The notes beneath the pieces are model-generated. The model worked only from the letters and a program-made list of their open reading frames with translations, made no database searches and was not told where the DNA came from. Position numbers and translations under genes: made by a program. A DNA stretch of 64,000 nt from Bog-473 sp052140165 (GTDB lineage Bacteria > Actinomycetota > Acidimicrobiia > Acidimicrobiales > RAAP-2), in contig JBKQUM010000041.1 of NCBI GenBank assembly GCA_052140165.1, positions 56,330 through 120,329 of the forward strand, written 5' to 3'. Each line of letters opens with the position of its first letter. The first letter of the stretch is position 1. This document shows, piece after piece, positions 16,095-25,169 of the stretch.

Positions 16095-18614
16095 TCAGTC
16101 CCACTTGGCGTACAGCGACGCGGGCTTCAGCCGCGACCGCAGGAGGCTGGGCACTTCGGGCCGCGTGGCAGAAGCCCGCAGAAGTCGCTCCATGGAACCC
16201 CCGTCGAGCGGCCGGCCGAGGAGGTAGCCCTGCCCGAAGCGGCATCCGAGTCGACGGAGGACCCGGTCCTGGGCCTCCTGCTCGATCCCCTCTGCAATGG
16301 TGGTGTGCCCCAGCGCCTCGGCCATCCGGATGATGGCGTTCACGAGGGTGACCGACTCGCTCTCGTCGGTGAGCGTCGCGACGAACGACCGATCGATCTT
16401 GAGGATGTCGATGGGGAGCCGTTGGAGGTACGCCAACGAGGAGTAGCCCGTGCCGAAGTCGTCGATCGCAATTCGGAGGCCGAGCTCCTTGAGGGAGCGC
16501 AACTCGTGCACGGCGGCGTCGATGTCGCTCATCATGGCGCTCTCGGTGATCTCGACGATCAGGTTCGACGGATCGAAGCCGCTCTCGGAGAGAAGGACTC
16601 GCACCGCGCGGTCGATGCCGGCTTCGACCATGTCCCGGGCCGACAGGTTGATGCTGATGGAGGCGTCGTGAGTGATCAATCCCGCCTCTTGCCACCGCAG
16701 GACCTGACCACAGGCCTCCGTCAGCACGAAACAGTCGACGGCACCCATGAACCCGGCCTCCTCGGCGAACTCTATGAACGCGGTCGGACGGAGAAGCCCG
16801 CGGGTGGGATGCAGCCACCGCACCAAGGCCTCGAATCCGATGATTTCCTTGGAGTCGAGGTCGACGATGGGTTGATAGTGGACGATCAGGTCGCCGTTGA
16901 TGACGCCGTGGCGAAAGTCCGCCTCGAGCTCGAGCCGCTCCATGACGGTCGTGTGCATACGGTCCCGGAATTCCTCGTAGCGATCCTTCCCGTTCTCCTT
17001 GGCCATGTACATGGCGAGGTCGGCGTCCCGCAACAGCTCTTCACTGGTCGAGCCCGGGGTCCCGAATCGGATTCCGATGCTCACGGTGGCGACGACATCC
17101 TTGGATCCGAGGGAGACCGGCTGGCGCAACGCCGTCAGTATGTTCTCGGCGACCTGAATCGCCTCGGAGTGGTCGCCCAGGTCTTCTATGAGCACGGCGA
17201 ATTCGTCTCCGCCAAGACGCGCCACGGTGTCGCTCTGTCGCATGCAGCTCACCAGGGCCTCGGAGACGATGCCCAGGAGGAGATCGCCTCGTGAGTGCCC
17301 GAGGCTGTCATTGACCGTCTTGAAGTTGTCGACATCGAGGAACATGACGGCAAGTTGGAGCCCCGAGGTCTCCATTCGGGCCACCGCGTGATTCAGCCGG
17401 TCCCTGAAAAGCGCCTTGTTGGCCAGGCCGGTCAGTCCGTCGTGAAAGGCCTGATGAGCGAGTTCGGCCTCGAGCCGGGCCCGTTCGGTGACATCACGGA
17501 AACTCCAGACGCGGCCGACGAAGCCTCCCTCCACGAGCTGAGGTCTCGAGTAGCGCTCGAAGACCCGGCCGTCGCGGAACTCAATGATGTCATTGCTCTC
17601 CGCTTCGGGCCGGGTGTAGAGCTCCTCTATCTTCGCGATGAAGTCCTGTGGATCGATCAGTTGATCGAGCACGTATGCGATGGCCGGGGAGTCCTTTCCG
17701 ACCGCCAGGAGATGGTCGGGGATGCCCCACATCTCGCTGAACCGGTCGTTGAATCCGGCGATCGCCCCGTCGGTGTCCACGACCAGTATCCCGTCGGCCG
17801 TCGAGTCGAGAGTGGCCTGGAGGAGCGACAAGGCATGGCGAAGCTCACGATCCGACGCCACTCGCTCCGAGACGTCATGGGCGGTCACGACCAGGCCGCC
17901 GACCGTCGGATCGTCAACGAGATTCACGATGGTGAGCTCGAAGGGCACGACGTCGTTGCCCCCATGGCGCATCAGATGCACTTCCACGACCTCTGGTTGG
18001 GTCGCGGTGGCGCCGCGGAGCGCTCGCTCCATTGCTGAGGTGAATTTCGGCCGATCATCGACGGCGATGAGGTCCGCCAGGGGCTCGTTCTCAATGACCT
18101 CCGGGTCATGTCCGAGCATCCGTGTCAGTGCTCCGGAGGCGGAGTTGATGTGGCCCCTGGGCGATATCAACATCGTGATGGTGGCCGCGTTCTGGACGAG
18201 CATCCTGAAGAGGGCGATTTCGTCGCGGGCCACTTCGAAGCGACGGCGTTCGGTGAGGTCGCGCAGGCTGAAGAGGACGGCGCCGTCCTGCAGCCAGTTG
18301 ACCGGGGTCCCGATGAGCTCGACGAGCCGCCATCCGGAGGGGGTCTTCAGACGGATTTCAATGGCGGTTCCGATCTCCTTGGCCTGAATGGTCACGAGGG
18401 ACCGCGCTGCCAGCTCGAGGTCATCGGGATGCACGAAATCGAACCCCGACTGACCGATGGAGTCGTGCAGGGACAGTCCGAACGTCCGCTCGGCCAGCGA
18501 GTTAGCCCAGATGACGTTCCCGGTCGGATCCAGGACGACCACGAGGTCGGGGAAGTCGGTCAGCAATCGACCGAGATGCGACTCCGTGATGGTCACCGAC
18601 GTCCCCCTCATCAT
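16095..18614 (-). CDS. Triple-PAS GGDEF-EAL cyclic-di-GMP turnover protein (cytosolic)
   Basis: An 839-residue protein with no membrane segments. Three PAS domains occupy about 12-125, 135-255 and 258-385, followed by a GGDEF domain (about 395-550) and an EAL domain (about 565-815). The cyclase motif RLGGDEF and the inhibitory-site RQSD five residues before it are intact. The EAL motif (EALVRW) and DDFGTGYSS are also intact, so both synthesis and breakdown of c-di-GMP are possible. It is unrelated in its sensor part to the two membrane-bound GGDEF-EAL proteins at 31-38 kb. The start is ambiguous: ATGs at 18614 and 18611, or a GTG at 18596 that has GAGGGGG at a good distance. Confidence 0.9.
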   Translation of the reverse strand: MMRGTSVTITESHLGRLLTDFPDLVVVLDPTGNVIWANSLAERTFGLSLHDSIGQSGFDFVHPDDLELAARSLVTIQAKEIGTAIEIRLKTPSGWRLVELIGTPVNWLQDGAVLFSLRDLTERRRFEVARDEIALFRMLVQNAATITMLISPRGHINSASGALTRMLGHDPEVIENEPLADLIAVDDRPKFTSAMERALRGATATQPEVVEVHLMRHGGNDVVPFELTIVNLVDDPTVGGLVVTAHDVSERVASDRELRHALSLLQATLDSTADGILVVDTDGAIAGFNDRFSEMWGIPDHLLAVGKDSPAIAYVLDQLIDPQDFIAKIEELYTRPEAESNDIIEFRDGRVFERYSRPQLVEGGFVGRVWSFRDVTERARLEAELAHQAFHDGLTGLANKALFRDRLNHAVARMETSGLQLAVMFLDVDNFKTVNDSLGHSRGDLLLGIVSEALVSCMRQSDTVARLGGDEFAVLIEDLGDHSEAIQVAENILTALRQPVSLGSKDVVATVSIGIRFGTPGSTSEELLRDADLAMYMAKENGKDRYEEFRDRMHTTVMERLELEADFRHGVINGDLIVHYQPIVDLDSKEIIGFEALVRWLHPTRGLLRPTAFIEFAEEAGFMGAVDCFVLTEACGQVLRWQEAGLITHDASISINLSARDMVEAGIDRAVRVLLSESGFDPSNLIVEITESAMMSDIDAAVHELRSLKELGLRIAIDDFGTGYSSLAYLQRLPIDILKIDRSFVATLTDESESVTLVNAIIRMAEALGHTTIAEGIEQEAQDRVLRRLGCRFGQGYLLGRPLDGGSMERLLRASATRPEVPSLLRSRLKPASLYAKWD

Positions 18615-18831
18615 GGTCCCCCGGCCGAATTGGTCGGAGATCGACAGTGTCTGTCATATCGGTTGGAAGTGCGCCGCGACTGAGCCGGAAAAGGGGTACC
18701 TGGTCGTCGGCGTGCGGACGAGAAAATGGCTGTTCAGGGCCGCTTTCGTTGCGCGGCTCGCCCGGTTGGTGGTCGAATCCAGCGTTGTCAGGCCTGGATT
18801 TCCGACGGTGCGAGCTGCGGAAGGTCGATCT

Positions 18832-19035
18832 CTACCGTCTCGGTCCGAGGCCGATGGCGCGGACGAAGTGGTTGATCTGGCGGTTTCCCTCCCGGTAGAT
18901 GACCCGTCGCGCCTCACGCTGCGCGGCACCTCCCGCAGCCCCCGACAGCCCGCCGCGCGTGTAGCCGTGCTCCACCGCGTCGATGTTGCCGAGATCTCGC
19001 GCCAGGCGGTACAGCTGCGAACGTGTGGTGCTCAC
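18832..19035 (-). CDS. Small basic hypothetical protein
   Basis: A 67-residue Arg-rich protein (MSTTRSQLYRLARDLGNIDAV at the start, then many Arg and Gly) with no membrane segment or Cys. It resembles short actinobacterial proteins of the type R-x-x-Y-R-x-A-R-x-x-G-x-x-x-A that have no known function; I cannot name a family. The GTG start overlaps the stop of the preceding 90-residue ORF (GTGA), which is the main reason for believing both are real. Confidence 0.55.
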   Translation of the reverse strand: MSTTRSQLYRLARDLGNIDAVEHGYTRGGLSGAAGGAAQREARRVIYREGNRQINHFVRAIGLGPRR

Positions 19036-19304
19036 GACGGCACCTCCTCCTTGGTGGCGCGGTCCACCAGGATGATCCGTTCGACGATGCCACGGAGCTG
19101 GGCGACGTCGTCGGTGGACTCCATGAGGACGAGGTCGTCAGGGGAAACGGCGACGCAGCCCATTCCGCCGTCTTCGAACTCGCCACAGCGCCATGCCGAC
19201 CAGGCCGACCCGTCGGGATCTTGTCCCTCCGCCTCCACGGCGTTGACCAAGGCCACCAATTCGATCTCGCCGGTTTGCGTCACGTCGTATTCGATGAAGA
19301 GCAC
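19032..19304 (-). CDS. Small acidic hypothetical protein
   Basis: A 90-residue acidic protein beginning with GTG (VLFIEYDVTQTGEIELVALV) and preceded by GGGAGG four bases upstream. It contains two Cys in a WRCGEFEDGGMGC segment and ends in a helix containing VERIILVDRAT. I do not recognise a family. It forms an overlapping pair with the 67-residue basic protein downstream; an acidic/basic pair of this kind could be binding partners, but this is only suggested by composition. It lies just after the dprE2 stop on the same strand. Confidence 0.55.
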   Translation of the reverse strand: MLFIEYDVTQTGEIELVALVNAVEAEGQDPDGSAWSAWRCGEFEDGGMGCVAVSPDDLVLMESTDDVAQLRGIVERIILVDRATKEEVPS

Positions 19305-19333
19305 GGCACCTCCCCGCGGTGACGCCGTGCAGA

Positions 19334-20095
19334 TTAGCCGGGCACCCGGCGCCACAGGGCTTGCGGGAGAAGCCTCAGGATTGTGAAGACCCATTTCAAC
19401 ACGCCTGGTGACCAGATCACCGCTCGACCGGTCTGCAGCCCGCGCACTATGTCGGACGCCACCTGTTCCGGGCCGACGGCGAAGGGTGCAGCGGGGCGGC
19501 CGGCGGTCATCTTGGTGCGCACGAAACCTGGTCGGACCACGTGGACCGTGACGCCGGTCCCCCGCAGGGCCTCTCCGAGACCCAAGGCGAACCCATCGAG
19601 GCCGGCTTTGGCAGAGCCGTAGATGTAGTTGGAGCGTCGCACCCGGTAGGCGGCCACGGAGGACAGGACCACGATGCCACCGTGACCCTGTCTCCTCAGG
19701 TGTGCCGCCACCACCGAGAGGGCGGCTGCCGGCCAGGTGAAATTGACCGTGACCATCCGGGCGACCCTCTCGGGGTCGGTTTCGTCCGCCTCCTGGAGGC
19801 CGAGCTCTCCTACGGCGACGATGACCAGGTCCACGGCCTCACCGGCGGCGTCGCAGCACCTCATGATCGTCTTCTCCGTGTCCTCGGACGCTGCGGCGTC
19901 GAACGTTACGGTCTTCACACGAGCCACGGAGTGGCGGAGCTCGGCAGCCGCATGTTCGAGCTTGACGTGGTCCCGCCCCCCGAGGACGACGGATCGACAG
20001 CGGTCGGCGGCGAGCAGCGCGACGACCTGCTGGGCGATCTCGGAGGTGCCACCGAGAACCACGACCGACTGCGGGTGACCGAATGCGTCGTTCAT
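19334..20095 (-). CDS. dprE2: Decaprenylphosphoryl-2-keto-erythro-pentose reductase DprE2
   Basis: A 253-residue SDR closely resembling mycobacterial DprE2 (Rv3791). It begins with a G-x-P-Q-x-V-x-x-L-G-G-T-S-E-I pattern, has SSVAAYRVRRSNYIYGSAKAGLDGF around the catalytic Tyr and Lys, and RPGFVRTKM after it. With DprE1 it epimerises decaprenylphosphoryl-ribose to decaprenylphosphoryl-arabinose, the sugar donor for cell-wall arabinans. The ATG overlaps the dprE1 stop (ATGA). It is the last gene of a long co-oriented chain. Arabinan polymerase (Emb-like) genes are not in the window. Confidence 0.9.
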   Translation of the reverse strand: MNDAFGHPQSVVVLGGTSEIAQQVVALLAADRCRSVVLGGRDHVKLEHAAAELRHSVARVKTVTFDAAASEDTEKTIMRCCDAAGEAVDLVIVAVGELGLQEADETDPERVARMVTVNFTWPAAALSVVAAHLRRQGHGGIVVLSSVAAYRVRRSNYIYGSAKAGLDGFALGLGEALRGTGVTVHVVRPGFVRTKMTAGRPAAPFAVGPEQVASDIVRGLQTGRAVIWSPGVLKWVFTILRLLPQALWRRVPG

Positions 20096-21456
20096 CCGGA
20101 CATCCCCAGGCGACGGGAGAGGTCTGAGCCCAAGAGGCCCTCGGGATCGACCCGGCGTCGGACCGCAGCCATGTCCGGCAGCCCGGGGTACATCACGGGC
20201 AGCAGGTCCGGCCGTAGGCGCGCGTCCTTGGCCAGGTAGACGCGGCCCCCTGCATGCGAGACCGCCTCGTCGAGGCCGTCGAGCAGCGCCGGCAGGCCGG
20301 GCGGCCCCAGCGGGAAATCGAGTGCCAGGGTCCATCCCTCCTGGCTGAACGAGAGCGGCCCGGGTGTCCCCGGGCCGAAGCGCTTCAGCACGGCCAGAAA
20401 GGAGGGCACCCCCGATGACGCGATCGCGCCGACGGCTTCCCCCACGACATCGCCCCGCTCGGGTGGGACGGCGAACTGGTACTGCACGAAGCCTGCGGGG
20501 CCGTAGAGCAGGTTCCAATCACCCACGCCGTCGAGCGGATGGAAGAAGCCGGCGAGCGGGTGCAGGGAACCGACTGAGTGTGGCGAGGCCCGGAACCAGG
20601 CCTCGTTCAGCGCGCGGACGGACATTCGGTTGACCAGTCGGCGTGGCGCCGTCCGCGGGACGCGCATCCTCGGTTCGCCCGGGATCTCGCGACTGCGACC
20701 CCGCAACCGGTCTGGGATCGCTCCGGACGGAGCGTGGTCCCCTCGCGTGAGCACGGACCGGTGGGTGCCGTTACGGTGGCCGATGCAGTCGAGCCAGGCG
20801 ACGCTGTAGCGATACTGCCCGTCCGTCGCCTCCATCGTCGACATCAGGTCGTCGAGGTGAGTGAACCGTTGGCTGTCGACCAGCATCCATGACGTTTCGA
20901 TCGGGATCAGCCGGAGCGTGGCGCTGATCACGACTCCGGTCAGCCCCATTCCGCCGGCGGTCGCCCAGAACAGTTCCCGGTCGGCGTCCGGGGACACAGT
21001 GACGATCCCGGTGGGTGTGACGAGGGTCATCTCCGCCACGTGCCTGGCGAAGCTGCCGTCGCGATGATGGTTCTTGCCGTGGACGTCGGCCGCGATCGCT
21101 CCACCGACCGAGACATGGCGGGTCCCCGGCGTCACCGCCACGAACCATCCCAATGGGATGATGCGCCGCATCAGGTCATGCAGGCTGACTCCTCCGCCGA
21201 CCGCGATCGTTCCCGATGCCTCGTCGAGCACCCCGATGTCGGCGAATCCCGAGGTGTCGATGGTGAGGCCCCCGCTGCACTGCGCGGCGTCTCCGTAGCT
21301 CCTCCCCAGACCTCGGGCGATGACGCCGCCGGGCTGTGAGCGGAAGGCGAGGGCGACAGAGGCGGCGTCCACCGGTCGGCTGACCAGGCTCGTGGTGGGC
21401 ATCGTGCGGCCCCAGCCGGAGAGCTGCCGCGGCGAGACCTCGACCGTGACGGTCAT
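20092..21456 (-). CDS. dprE1: Decaprenylphosphoryl-beta-D-ribose 2-oxidase DprE1
   Basis: A 454-residue VAO-type FAD oxidase, nearly the length of mycobacterial DprE1 (461). FAD-domain motifs ARGLGRSYGDAAQ, TPGTRHVSVGGAIAADVHGKNHH and the C-terminal LAKDARL and VDPEGLLGSDLSRRL match the family. It oxidises the 2-OH of decaprenylphosphoryl-ribose. The residue matching Cys387 of the tuberculosis enzyme, which benzothiazinones modify covalently, is Ala378 here (GWTLALDFP in place of GWNICIDFP). The ATG overlaps the ubiA stop, and the stop overlaps the dprE2 ATG. A reading-through frame upstream of 21456 was rejected as a shadow. Confidence 0.93.
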   Translation of the reverse strand: MTVTVEVSPRQLSGWGRTMPTTSLVSRPVDAASVALAFRSQPGGVIARGLGRSYGDAAQCSGGLTIDTSGFADIGVLDEASGTIAVGGGVSLHDLMRRIIPLGWFVAVTPGTRHVSVGGAIAADVHGKNHHRDGSFARHVAEMTLVTPTGIVTVSPDADRELFWATAGGMGLTGVVISATLRLIPIETSWMLVDSQRFTHLDDLMSTMEATDGQYRYSVAWLDCIGHRNGTHRSVLTRGDHAPSGAIPDRLRGRSREIPGEPRMRVPRTAPRRLVNRMSVRALNEAWFRASPHSVGSLHPLAGFFHPLDGVGDWNLLYGPAGFVQYQFAVPPERGDVVGEAVGAIASSGVPSFLAVLKRFGPGTPGPLSFSQEGWTLALDFPLGPPGLPALLDGLDEAVSHAGGRVYLAKDARLRPDLLPVMYPGLPDMAAVRRRVDPEGLLGSDLSRRLGMSG

Positions 21457-22424
21457 GCGTAGAGGCCCAAGCCCATGAAGGCGAGCCAGAGGAGTCCGTA
21501 GCACTGGAGGACGTGGTCGTGCAGGGCGAGGTGCTCCGGTTCGCCGCCCTGACCGGCGTCGAGGACGCGGAAGATGTGCAGGACGGCGAGGACGAGGGGA
21601 ATCACGGTCAGCTCGATCCATACGACATGGTGGCCCGCGTGGGCGAGCAGGCCGGTTCGCTCGAAGGCCCAGAGGCAGTACGCCGCAACGGTCACCGTGG
21701 CCGCCATGGTGAGGGTCGACCTGAGGAACGACTCGGTGTACAGGTCGAGGACGTGCCGGTGCATCCCCCGGTCGCGGCCCAGTCGTGCACGTTCTGCGCT
21801 GCGTTTCCCCGTGACGATGAACAGGGCCGCGAACGAGGTGAACACGAGGAACCAATTGGAAAGCTGCACGTAGGCGACGACCCCACCGGCGACGGCTCGC
21901 AGGACGAAACAGGCGGCGACCACGGCGAGCTCCATTACCGGTTCTCGCTTGAGGCGGAGGCTGTAGGCCATGCTCAACCCCGCATAGGCGCCGACGAGGA
22001 CGCCGAATCCCCAGGGGCCGATGAACAGCGCGGCGGCGATCGCCGTCGCGCTGAGACCAGCGCCGGCTCCGAGTGCCAGGCTGGAACGCAACGCGCCGCT
22101 CGCGACTGGCCTGCGCCGCTTGACGGGATGGTGTTGATCGGACCCGGCGTCCACGACGTCGTTGACGAGGTAGGTGCCCGATGCAACGACGCAGAACACC
22201 ACGAAGGCGCCGATGACGCGGACGGTCGTGTGCCAGTCGCCCAGGACGCCTGCGGCGGCGGGTGCCATGAACACGAGCAGGTTCTTGGTCCACTGCCTCG
22301 GGCGCATCCCCCGCACGAGCGGGCCCACGGTCGAGCGGAGGCTGGTCGGCGGGAGGTCGTGCAACTCCGCAGAGTGTGGCCCGGGCGGTGTCTCGTCGGC
22401 GGGCACCCGTTCGACCGACGTCAC
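21453..22424 (-). CDS. ubiA: UbiA family decaprenyl-phosphate phosphoribosyltransferase
   Basis: A 323-residue integral membrane prenyltransferase with about eight or nine helices. The Asp-rich substrate motif NDVVDAGSDQHHPVKRRRP and the RPRQWTKN motif match the Rv3806c type, which transfers phosphoribose from PRPP to decaprenyl phosphate. This is the first committed step towards decaprenylphosphoryl-arabinose, and the next two enzymes (DprE1, DprE2) follow in order. The GTG at 22424 overlaps the stop of the preceding gene (GTGA) and the TGA overlaps dprE1 (ATGA). Confidence 0.92.
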   Translation of the reverse strand: MTSVERVPADETPPGPHSAELHDLPPTSLRSTVGPLVRGMRPRQWTKNLLVFMAPAAAGVLGDWHTTVRVIGAFVVFCVVASGTYLVNDVVDAGSDQHHPVKRRRPVASGALRSSLALGAGAGLSATAIAAALFIGPWGFGVLVGAYAGLSMAYSLRLKREPVMELAVVAACFVLRAVAGGVVAYVQLSNWFLVFTSFAALFIVTGKRSAERARLGRDRGMHRHVLDLYTESFLRSTLTMAATVTVAAYCLWAFERTGLLAHAGHHVVWIELTVIPLVLAVLHIFRVLDAGQGGEPEHLALHDHVLQCYGLLWLAFMGLGLYA

Positions 22425-23656
22425 GGGGCCACCGCCGACATGGTGATGAAGTCGCGCGCCCACCACGACTGGAAGTACCGGCCGGGAGTCCCCGTCATCC
22501 CGGGCAGCAGCTCGGTCCCGTTGGTGGGTGTGGCCGGTCCGCTGAGAGTCGACGGCGCGTAGGTGCTGTAGTTCACCCAGTCAGTGTTGATGTCGAGCTC
22601 CATCGCCCGCACGGCGCCGGCTCGAACGAGGATGGTCGCAAGGTCGGCGATGTCGAGCCCAGGACCGCCCACGTAGACGAGGGCGCCGTTCGCGGTCACG
22701 CCGAGGCCCGAGCGCCACACGTAGAGGCCGCCGCCGAGTGTCGCTCCCCATTGCGTCGGGTCCGGGCCGTAGGCGGCTGGTACGACCTGTCCGTTGTCGA
22801 CCAGCAAGTCGAGGTTCTGTCGCACCGACACCACGTTCGGGCCCATGGTGGCGTCACGTCCCCACTGCGCCACCGTGGCGGAGCCGTTCTTGTAGACGAC
22901 GAACGAGGCGGCTCCCGTTCGCAGCGGAATGATCGTCTTGTTGTCCGTGTAGTAGCCACCGTTGGCGTCGGACATCAGGAACCCCGCGTTGAAGGCCGAA
23001 ACCAGTGTCGTCGCGTCGGTGGGTGAGATCGGGGCGGTGTGGGTGTAGGGGCCGCCACCGGGGATCTGGCTGCCCGAGTAGAGGGTGGCCCGGAGGAGCT
23101 TCGTGTCCATCCAGGCCACGCCCACGACGTAGCTCGTGTGGATGGTGCTCGGACGCAGCATGGTCTCGTACACGGCCGGCAGGCCATCGACCGATCGCCC
23201 GACGGTTGACCACTGGCCTTCGCCGGCGACGGGCGGGCTGGCGATCGGCACGATCGGAACCGGAGCCGGAAGGTGCGGCACCCCGGCGACAGCCGGTGTC
23301 GTCTTCACCACCTTCGGTGCGTGGATGGTGCCGGTGGCGAGGGCGCCGCCCACTTTTGGCGGGTGATGGGAGTACCACTCGTTCTCCGCCCACACGACGA
23401 TGGATGCTCCGCCGTTCTCGCGGAACCATTCTGCGGCCCGTGCCCCGACCGAGGTCCCGAGAGCCGGGTTGGTCAGCGCTCCGCCGAGTGACACGGCGAG
23501 CCAGAGGAGCAGGGCGCTGAGGGTGGCGGCGACGACGGCCACGATGCGGCGCCGCCTGCGGTGGACGCGTGCCTTCGACCATCGGGGCTTCCCTGGTGGC
23601 TCGGGCGGCTCCACGTGGGGCTCCGTCTCGCGTTCGTCCACGGTGGGGCTCAGCAT
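22421..23656 (-). CDS. Membrane-anchored phosphodiester glycosidase-like (NAGPA-type) protein
   Basis: A 411-residue protein with a basic N-terminus, one membrane segment (about 38-62, IVAVVAATLSALLLWLAV) and a long extracytoplasmic domain. Within the domain, SAFNAGFLMSDANGGYY, GGLYVW and the C-terminal LATILVRAGAVRAMELDIN fit the phosphodiester glycosidase (NAGPA, DUF2233-like) superfamily. Members remove capping sugars or act in exopolysaccharide metabolism. The ATG at 23656 overlaps the ferredoxin stop; the stop overlaps ubiA. Position directly before the arabinan-precursor genes suggests a cell-wall polysaccharide role. Family assignment is moderately sure; substrate is unknown. Confidence 0.7.
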   Translation of the reverse strand: MLSPTVDERETEPHVEPPEPPGKPRWSKARVHRRRRRIVAVVAATLSALLLWLAVSLGGALTNPALGTSVGARAAEWFRENGGASIVVWAENEWYSHHPPKVGGALATGTIHAPKVVKTTPAVAGVPHLPAPVPIVPIASPPVAGEGQWSTVGRSVDGLPAVYETMLRPSTIHTSYVVGVAWMDTKLLRATLYSGSQIPGGGPYTHTAPISPTDATTLVSAFNAGFLMSDANGGYYTDNKTIIPLRTGAASFVVYKNGSATVAQWGRDATMGPNVVSVRQNLDLLVDNGQVVPAAYGPDPTQWGATLGGGLYVWRSGLGVTANGALVYVGGPGLDIADLATILVRAGAVRAMELDINTDWVNYSTYAPSTLSGPATPTNGTELLPGMTGTPGRYFQSWWARDFITMSAVAP

Positions 23657-23865
23657 TGGCGCTCCACGAGGTGCAGCGCCTGCGTCGGGCACGCCCGGAC
23701 GGCGCGCTCGGCGTGATCGATGAGGGCGGGTGCGATGGTGTCCCCGTCGACGATCGGATATCCCCACCGATCGAGCTCGATCCGCTCGGGGAGCATCTCG
23801 GCGCAGACTCCTCGACCGTCGCAGGCGATCGGGTCGACCACCAGCTCCAGACTCCATCGGCTCAT
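23650..23865 (-). CDS. Ferredoxin, 3Fe-4S type
   Basis: A 71-residue ferredoxin. Cysteines occur in DPIACDGRGVCAE and near the end in ACPTQAL, giving the C-x5-C...C-P arrangement of 3Fe-4S actinobacterial ferredoxins that usually serve P450s or flavoproteins. The ATG overlaps the stop of the NuoF-like gene (ATGA), so it is very probably that protein's electron partner. An extra Cys is the last residue. Confidence 0.85.
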   Translation of the reverse strand: MSRWSLELVVDPIACDGRGVCAEMLPERIELDRWGYPIVDGDTIAPALIDHAERAVRACPTQALHLVERQC

Positions 23866-25169
23866 GCCTTGCTCACCAGCCTTCTGCTCGCCGTCCTGTC
23901 GGCAACGGGGAGCGCTCTCGCCGCATGCGTCTTTGCGCACGACCCTCGCCGTTGGTGCGCTGTCACCTCGTCCGAGAAGACGTGCAGTCCGGTTCGCACG
24001 AAACGGGCCACACCGTCGGGGTGACGGCAGGCGCCGCGACGCTCGATCAGGTTGCAGATCTCGAGCATTCGATCGGGCGGGGGCCCGCTTGCACCGCCGT
24101 AGGCGAGACGCTCCATGGCGTCGGCCAGGTCCGCCAGTCCATGGACGCACGGTCCGCACTGTCCGGCGCCCTGTCGCTCCATGTAGCGGACGACATCGGC
24201 CATCTCTGCCAAGGGGCACACGTCGGGCGGGAGGAGCGCCACCACGCCTGCACCGAGTGCCGCGCCGGCTCGCCGCGTCGCCTTCTCGCACACCTGGAGG
24301 TTCTCGAACGTCGCCGGAGTGACCCATCCGCCTCCGTAGCCACCGAGGAGGACCCCCTGCGAGCGGGCCACGTCCTCGGGCCGGAGGCCGGTGGCCTTCC
24401 GGAGCGAGGTTCCGAGCACCGCCTCTACGATCATCGGTCCGTCGGGGCCGTGAACGGTCAACAGCATGGTGCCGGGATCGTCGGGCGTGCCGACCTGGCG
24501 GAACCATTTCGCCCCGAAACGGGCGATGAGGGCGACATGGGCGAGTGTCTCGACGTTCTGGACGAGGGTCGGCCGGCCCCCGACGCCGCGCTCCCGGATG
24601 GACGTCAGACCTACGAAACCGGGGATGGCGCCCCGCCGCCCGCTGAGCGCGTTGACGACGGCGGACTCCTGCCCGGAGATGAACGTGTCGGCGGACTCGG
24701 CGATCTCGACGGCGATCGGATCGAGCCGGTGGGCGCGGCGCTCGGCGACGGCCGCCTCCACGAGCGGGATGCGTCCCGCCGGGACGTACACGATCGCCTG
24801 CTGTGCCCCGAGCGCGCTGCCGGCGAGCATGAGCCCGTCGAGTACCAAGTGAGGGGCGTGCGAGAGCAGCAGCGCATCCTTCTTGCTCGCCGGCTCGCCC
24901 TCTGCGCCGTTGGCCACGACGACAGGGCGGCGGCGGCCGCCGGCTGCGACGGCCCTCCACTTGGTGGACACGGGGAACCAGGCCCCGCCGTGGCCCACGA
25001 GCCCGCTGGCCTCGAGCTGGTCGATGAGATGACGCTGTGGTCGCAACTCGCCCCACCGCTCCATGTGGGTCCCGAGTCCCGGGTCCGGCGCACCACCGGC
25101 GATGCCGTACAGGAGCCGCCTGCCCGCCTGCGGAGCCGTCTTGGCGTCGCTGGACAGCGTGAGGCTCAT
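23862..25169 (-). CDS. NuoF-like flavoprotein (NADH:acceptor oxidoreductase, complex I 51-kDa family)
   Basis: A 435-residue homologue of the NuoF subunit. The Gly-rich FMN/NADH region reads GHGGAWFP (canonical GRGGAGFP), followed by NGAEGEPASKKDALLL and PTLVQNVETLAHV. The C-terminal Fe-S region has QCGPC and RGACRHPDG, so the first Cys of the classical C-x2-C-x2-C triad is Ala. Stand-alone actinobacterial NuoF-like proteins that I recall share this reduced pattern. It probably passes electrons between NAD(P)H and the adjacent ferredoxin or the haem protein encoded upstream. Both ends overlap neighbouring genes by four bases. Confidence 0.85.
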   Translation of the reverse strand: MSLTLSSDAKTAPQAGRRLLYGIAGGAPDPGLGTHMERWGELRPQRHLIDQLEASGLVGHGGAWFPVSTKWRAVAAGGRRRPVVVANGAEGEPASKKDALLLSHAPHLVLDGLMLAGSALGAQQAIVYVPAGRIPLVEAAVAERRAHRLDPIAVEIAESADTFISGQESAVVNALSGRRGAIPGFVGLTSIRERGVGGRPTLVQNVETLAHVALIARFGAKWFRQVGTPDDPGTMLLTVHGPDGPMIVEAVLGTSLRKATGLRPEDVARSQGVLLGGYGGGWVTPATFENLQVCEKATRRAGAALGAGVVALLPPDVCPLAEMADVVRYMERQGAGQCGPCVHGLADLADAMERLAYGGASGPPPDRMLEICNLIERRGACRHPDGVARFVRTGLHVFSDEVTAHQRRGSCAKTHAARALPVADRTASRRLVSKA

